Assembly: GCA_030844625.1 (NCBI GenBank)
Contig: JAUUNJ010000087.1
Location: 1-8,866 of the forward strand
DNA: 8,866 nucleotides
Origin: Roseburia sp.
Lineage (GTDB): Bacteria; Bacillota; Clostridia; Lachnospirales; Lachnospiraceae
Direction of reading: 5' to 3'
The notes under the pieces are model-generated. The model was given only the letters and a program-made list of their open reading frames with translations. It was not told the origin of the DNA and searched no databases. Below, one piece after another: positions 5,817 through 8,866 of the stretch. A program made the translations under genes and the position numbers. Numbering within the stretch: the stretch's first letter is position 1; the number at the start of each line of letters is the position of its first letter.

Positions 5817-6323
5817 ATGTTAACAGTAATCATACTTACAATAATATTGTGTTTTGTATTCTGGGGATGTTGTTATATAAATACAGGCAGTGATGAAAAA
5901 AACGTCAAAGCACTTGCAACTTATCCGGATGAGATACAGGAATATATAAGAACCAATCCGAAGCTGAGAAAACAGATAGAAAAGGGAAATATACTTGTAT
6001 CACCGAACCCTGCCAAAACCTTTCTCGCAAATACAGTCACATTTTTTGTTGTTCTGTTCCTGCTTGGAATTGTAATAAGAACCAAAAGCTTTTTTATTAA
6101 TTTTTTGAGATTGTCTGTCATGGGACAGGGCTTGAATCTGTTTGATTATGTGGTGATTGACCTCTTTTGGTGGAGAAACACGCAAAGAATACGATTCACT
6201 GGAACAGAAAATAATCCTGAACGATACAGGAATCCGAGAAAGCACACGATTTCCTTTGTAAAGGGAATTGTAATGTTTTTGATTATCGCATTAGCGGATG
6301 GAATATTGCTCACATTATTTTAG
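5817..6323 (+). CDS. Small integral membrane protein of unrecognised family
   Basis: This protein of 168 residues is not one I can assign to a named family. It starts with a hydrophobic segment (LTVIILTIILCFVFWGCC, about 2-19), followed by a charged, probably extracytoplasmic stretch with the PDEIQEYIRTNPKLRKQIEK helix. A second membrane segment lies near 68-86, a partly hydrophobic region with LFDYVVIDLFWW near 105-120, then RIRFTGTENNPERYRNPRKH, and a last segment (GIVMFLIIALADGILLTLF) ends the protein. ATG 5817 is chosen because AGAGGTG lies just upstream; an in-frame GTG at 5793 would add eight residues but is poorly placed from any Shine-Dalgarno. It is the first gene of an operon with the ATPase and permease, 35 bp ahead of the ATPase, so it may be an accessory subunit or substrate-linked partner. 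That role is inferred from position only. Confidence 0.75.
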   Translation: MLTVIILTIILCFVFWGCCYINTGSDEKNVKALATYPDEIQEYIRTNPKLRKQIEKGNILVSPNPAKTFLANTVTFFVVLFLLGIVIRTKSFFINFLRLSVMGQGLNLFDYVVIDLFWWRNTQRIRFTGTENNPERYRNPRKHTISFVKGIVMFLIIALADGILLTLF

Positions 6324-6358
6324 AGGGGGCAATACATAAATGCTAGGAGGAAGTAATT

Positions 6359-7057
6359 ATGCTTATAACTTTAAAAGATGCAGTAAAAAAATATGGCAGC
6401 GGGGAAACGGAAGTGCATGCACTGGACCATGCGACAGTAGAAATTGATGAGGGGACAATATGTGTTATCCTAGGTCCTTCCGGTTCGGGAAAAAGTACAT
6501 TGTTAAATATGCTGGGTGGACTGGACACATTGGACAGTGGGGAACTGACGGTGGCTGGCAGGAAGGTAACGGGTTTATCACAGGAACAGCGCACAGATTA
6601 TCGTAAAGAGGACGTAGGCTTTGTGTTTCAGTTTTATAATCTGATTCCTGATTTAACGGTGGAAGAAAACATTGAAGTGGTGGCAGATATTTCTGCGAAT
6701 CCACTGAATATCAATGAGGTGTTAAATGCTTTGGATATTGAAAAGTACCGTCATCGATTTCCAAAAGAGTTGTCCGGTGGTCAGCAGCAAAGGGTGGCAA
6801 TTGCCCGTGCAATGATAAAAAATCCAAAGCTGTTGCTTTGTGACGAGCTGACAGGAGCACTGGATACAAAATCTTCAAAACAGGTGTTAAAATTTGTGGA
6901 GAAAATGAATCAGCAATTCGGCACCACAGTTGTTATCATCACACATAATGAAGCCATTGCCGACATGGCGGATCAGGTTGTGCGGCTGAAAGACGGAAAA
7001 ATTTCAGAGAAACGTCAAAATGATCAGAAAATTCCTGCGGCAGAACTCACCTTGTGA
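6359..7057 (+). CDS. ABC transporter ATP-binding protein, MacB/LolD type
   Basis: This stand-alone cytoplasmic ATPase of 232 residues drives the FtsX-type permease encoded next. It has Walker A GPSGSGKST (39-47), Q-loop Gln91 in FVFQFYNLIPDLTVEEN, signature LSGGQQQR (138-145), Walker B LLLCDE with Asp162 and Glu163, and switch His196 in ITHN. The spacing and the FQFYNLIPDLT segment place it with the MacB/LolD/SalX group, used for lipoprotein, peptide or toxin handling and mechanotransmission rather than simple uptake. One oddity is CDELTGALD where the family nearly always has DEPTGALD, a Pro-to-Leu change next to the catalytic Glu; the catalytic residues themselves are kept. The ATG follows AGGAGG at 6345-6350 by 8 nt. 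The gene ends with tandem in-frame stops TGA TAA, as the ABC-pair operon does. Confidence 0.93.
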   Translation: MLITLKDAVKKYGSGETEVHALDHATVEIDEGTICVILGPSGSGKSTLLNMLGGLDTLDSGELTVAGRKVTGLSQEQRTDYRKEDVGFVFQFYNLIPDLTVEENIEVVADISANPLNINEVLNALDIEKYRHRFPKELSGGQQQRVAIARAMIKNPKLLLCDELTGALDTKSSKQVLKFVEKMNQQFGTTVVIITHNEAIADMADQVVRLKDGKISEKRQNDQKIPAAELTL

Positions 7058-7060
7058 TAA

Positions 7061-7164
7061 ATTCAAGTGAATAATGAAAATTAACAATACGGGAATCACG
7101 CATATAAGAATCCTGCTTCGCAGGATGATGCGTGAGCAGGCAATCAATTCTCTTCGAGAATTGG
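7061..7164. repeat. Double-hairpin palindromic element between ATPase and permease genes
   Basis: The spacer holds two consecutive hairpins. In the first, TCACGCAT (7096-7103) pairs with ATGCGTGA (7128-7135) and, inside it, ATCCTGC (7110-7116) with GCAGGAT (7120-7126) around TTC. In the second, CAATTCTC (7145-7152) pairs with GAGAATTG (7156-7163), again around TTC. Both apices read CTTCG, typical of stable RNA loops. No T-run follows, so it is not a simple terminator. It resembles the REP- or MITE-like intergenic repeats scattered in Clostridia; copy number elsewhere cannot be seen. It may tune the relative output of the two genes. Confidence 0.55.
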
Positions 7165-7186
7165 TTACAATTAAGGAGGCATTTAG

Positions 7187-8866
7187 ATGAAGTTGAACAG
7201 ACGGTATATCCGTAATATTCGTGAAAACCTTTCCTTTTACATATCCTCCACCGTTTTGACTGTGGTAACACTGTTGCTTTATTTTTTATTTAATATTGCA
7301 GGAAATGCAATATTAGATTTTGGCGACAAGTTTTTTGAGCGGAATATGTTGGAAGATGCACATTTTGAAACGTATGTGCAGATTCCTGAAGAAGAATTAG
7401 CAACGCTGGAAAAGAAATATGGGGTAACGCTGGAAGCACAGCAATATATCAATATTGAGACGGATGGTGTGACAGCCAGAGTATTTAGTCATACCGAAAA
7501 AGTTGATCTCTATGAGGTTACGGAGGGAAGGGATGTTGTAAGTGATAGTGAAATCGTTATATCCGAAGGCTATGCCATCGCCAATGACATAACAATAGGA
7601 AGCAGTATGAAAATCGGAGAGAAAGAATACAAAGTTGTGGGATTTATGCAGAGACCGGATTATTTGTATATGCTGGAGAGTGAAGAGGACTCCTACAAAA
7701 ACATTTCTACCTTCTATCTTTGTTATATGACGGAAGGGGAATTTGAAAAACTGGGGGAAACAGGATGTCAGTATCTTGCGCGTTACAGTGGGGATTCGGA
7801 TGTAATGGGACTGCGTAAAGTTGTACATGAGAAATATTATATGCGTTCTTATTCTTCGGCAGAGGAAAATCCCCGAATCACTATAGTAGACGAACAGGCA
7901 CAAATGTTTATTGTGATGGCATATATCCTTTTATGTGTTCTTCCTTTGATAGCGGTGGTTTTAATTAGTATTATTATCAGCCGTAAGGTGAAATCAGAGC
8001 AGCGCATGATTGGAACACTTTCGGCACTGGGTTATAAAAAGGGGCAGCTTATGTGGCATTATGCCGGATTTGCAGCGATTCCCGGACTTGTGGGTGGCAT
8101 CTTAACATCCGTGATTTCAGCAATCGCTGCCCAACCATTCAGTGAAATGGGACTTCAAGACTATGAGCCCATGCGGATTGAGGGACATTTAAATCCCATG
8201 AACGCTGTTCTAGGTTTGGCTGTTCCTACTTTGCTTTATGTGGTTACAGCATTGTTTTCGGTTTACCGATTACTGAAAAAAGATACGGTTCTGTTGTTGA
8301 ATGGCAATGCGGATGACGGAAAGAAAAAAATGAAGCGTGTTTTGGTTGGGAAAAAGATTTCCTTTCGTACAAAGTTCTCGGTTCGTTCAATGCTTGGCAA
8401 TCCTGCACGGAGTTTTGTGGTACTGTTAGGTGTTTTTCTTGGCTGTTTTATTATGCTGCTGGGACAGGGATTTTTTGATTCCATTAATCACATGGGAGAT
8501 ACGGCAGCCGACACAATGGGTAATTTTGAACATCAGTATATTTTAAACGAACTGCTTACGGAAAATCCATACGGCGGTGAAACGATGCTGGTATCTAATA
8601 TTGAAAATTCAGAGGGTGTTACATTATCTGTTATTGGTACGAAAGACAATAATCCGTACCTTGCGCTAAAGGATCGGGATGGAAAGAAGGTTTTGGTCGA
8701 TAATGGTTATTATATTACAAGTCTTGCACAGCTTACACTTGGCTGGCAGGAGGGGGACACAGTGGCTGTATACAATCCCCTTTCATTGGAAAAGAAAAAA
8801 ATCAAGATTTCGGGAGTGATTCAAAACAATGTGCAGAAAAGCATTATTACATCCAAAGAACTTGCT
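7187..8866 (+). CDS. ABC transporter permease, FtsX/MacB type (3' end outside window)
   Basis: This is the membrane subunit for the ATPase just upstream. The frame is open for 560 residues to the right edge; complete relatives are usually near 750-850. ATG 7187 follows AAGGAGG (7173-7179) by 7 nt. A first membrane segment at about 18-40 leads to an extracytoplasmic domain of roughly 200 residues. Then comes an FtsX-type core at about 240-365 with three membrane segments (AYILLCVLPLIAVVLISIII, the region near 292-315, and about 338-360) and the conserved cytoplasmic-loop motif EQRMIGTLSALGYKKGQL. A fifth membrane segment (about 408-428) opens a second repeat with another external domain, cut by the edge. 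This duplicated plan differs from BceB-type bacitracin permeases, which carry one external domain between segments 7 and 8. The substrate is unknown. The product is probably in the same operon as the small membrane protein and the ATPase. Confidence 0.9.
   Translation, partial: MKLNRRYIRNIRENLSFYISSTVLTVVTLLLYFLFNIAGNAILDFGDKFFERNMLEDAHFETYVQIPEEELATLEKKYGVTLEAQQYINIETDGVTARVFSHTEKVDLYEVTEGRDVVSDSEIVISEGYAIANDITIGSSMKIGEKEYKVVGFMQRPDYLYMLESEEDSYKNISTFYLCYMTEGEFEKLGETGCQYLARYSGDSDVMGLRKVVHEKYYMRSYSSAEENPRITIVDEQAQMFIVMAYILLCVLPLIAVVLISIIISRKVKSEQRMIGTLSALGYKKGQLMWHYAGFAAIPGLVGGILTSVISAIAAQPFSEMGLQDYEPMRIEGHLNPMNAVLGLAVPTLLYVVTALFSVYRLLKKDTVLLLNGNADDGKKKMKRVLVGKKISFRTKFSVRSMLGNPARSFVVLLGVFLGCFIMLLGQGFFDSINHMGDTAADTMGNFEHQYILNELLTENPYGGETMLVSNIENSEGVTLSVIGTKDNNPYLALKDRDGKKVLVDNGYYITSLAQLTLGWQEGDTVAVYNPLSLEKKKIKISGVIQNNVQKSIITSKELA

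Noticed and set aside
7397..7903. 168-codon open frame on the minus strand inside the permease gene
   Set aside because: The opposite strand encodes a continuous FtsX-type permease with good Shine-Dalgarno; the antisense frame is a by-product.
6359..8866. BceAB-type bacitracin or lantibiotic detoxification pair
   Set aside because: The permease has a large external domain after the first membrane segment and a duplicated plan, unlike BceB, and no BceRS-like two-component genes are visible.
1..8866. CRISPR array, tRNA/rRNA genes, transposase or phage genes
   Set aside because: No regularly spaced direct repeats, no tRNA cloverleaf-like or rRNA sequence, and no transposase or integrase motifs were found on either strand.

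Overview
The window looks like a chromosomal segment of a low-to-moderate GC, Gram-positive anaerobe of the Clostridia, most likely a Lachnospiraceae-type gut bacterium. This rests on strong AGGAGG-type ribosome binding sites, consensus TTGACA/TATAAT promoters, AT-rich spacers, the Firmicutes-like protein set, and every gene lying on the + strand. The assignment is an inference from style and protein families; no species can be named.

Layout. (1) 1-602: C-terminal two thirds of an aldo/keto reductase, cut by the left edge. (2) 663-1199: a small XRE-type helix-turn-helix protein with a hydrophobic, membrane-anchored C-terminal half, closed by a good intrinsic terminator (1232-1275). (3) 1312-2036: a perfect TTGACA-17-TATAAT promoter, an array of TGAAACA/TGTTTCA half-sites, and a TetR/AcrR regulator that probably represses itself. 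(4) 2063-2129: a GC-rich hairpin whose loop carries a TTGACA box, then an 18-bp palindrome AGTTAGT-N4-ACTAACT. (5) 2146-5615: two overlapping genes for a heterodimeric ABC transporter, each with a membrane domain fused to an ATPase, resembling the siderophore-associated YbtPQ/IrtAB type more than a generic multidrug pump. (6) 5616-5816: a 200-bp control region with a promoter, two more copies of the palindrome (one degenerate, one nearly identical to the first), a hairpin between them and a possible 9-codon leader ORF. (7) 5817-6323: a small membrane protein of no recognised family. (8) 6359-8866: a MacB/LolD-type ABC ATPase and an FtsX/MacB-type permease (cut by the right edge), separated by a 129-bp spacer holding two stable hairpins that look like an inserted palindromic repeat.

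The main message is regulatory. The ABC-pair operon and the downstream membrane protein/ATPase/permease operon carry the same unusual palindrome, placed the same way just after a TTGACA-type promoter and just before a Shine-Dalgarno. The TetR gene carries a different operator. Two regulators therefore seem to meet at this locus: the local TetR protein and an unseen factor, speculatively a metal-dependent repressor, that reads AGTTAGT-N4-ACTAACT and ties the two transport systems into one regulon. Transport substrates cannot be fixed from sequence alone.
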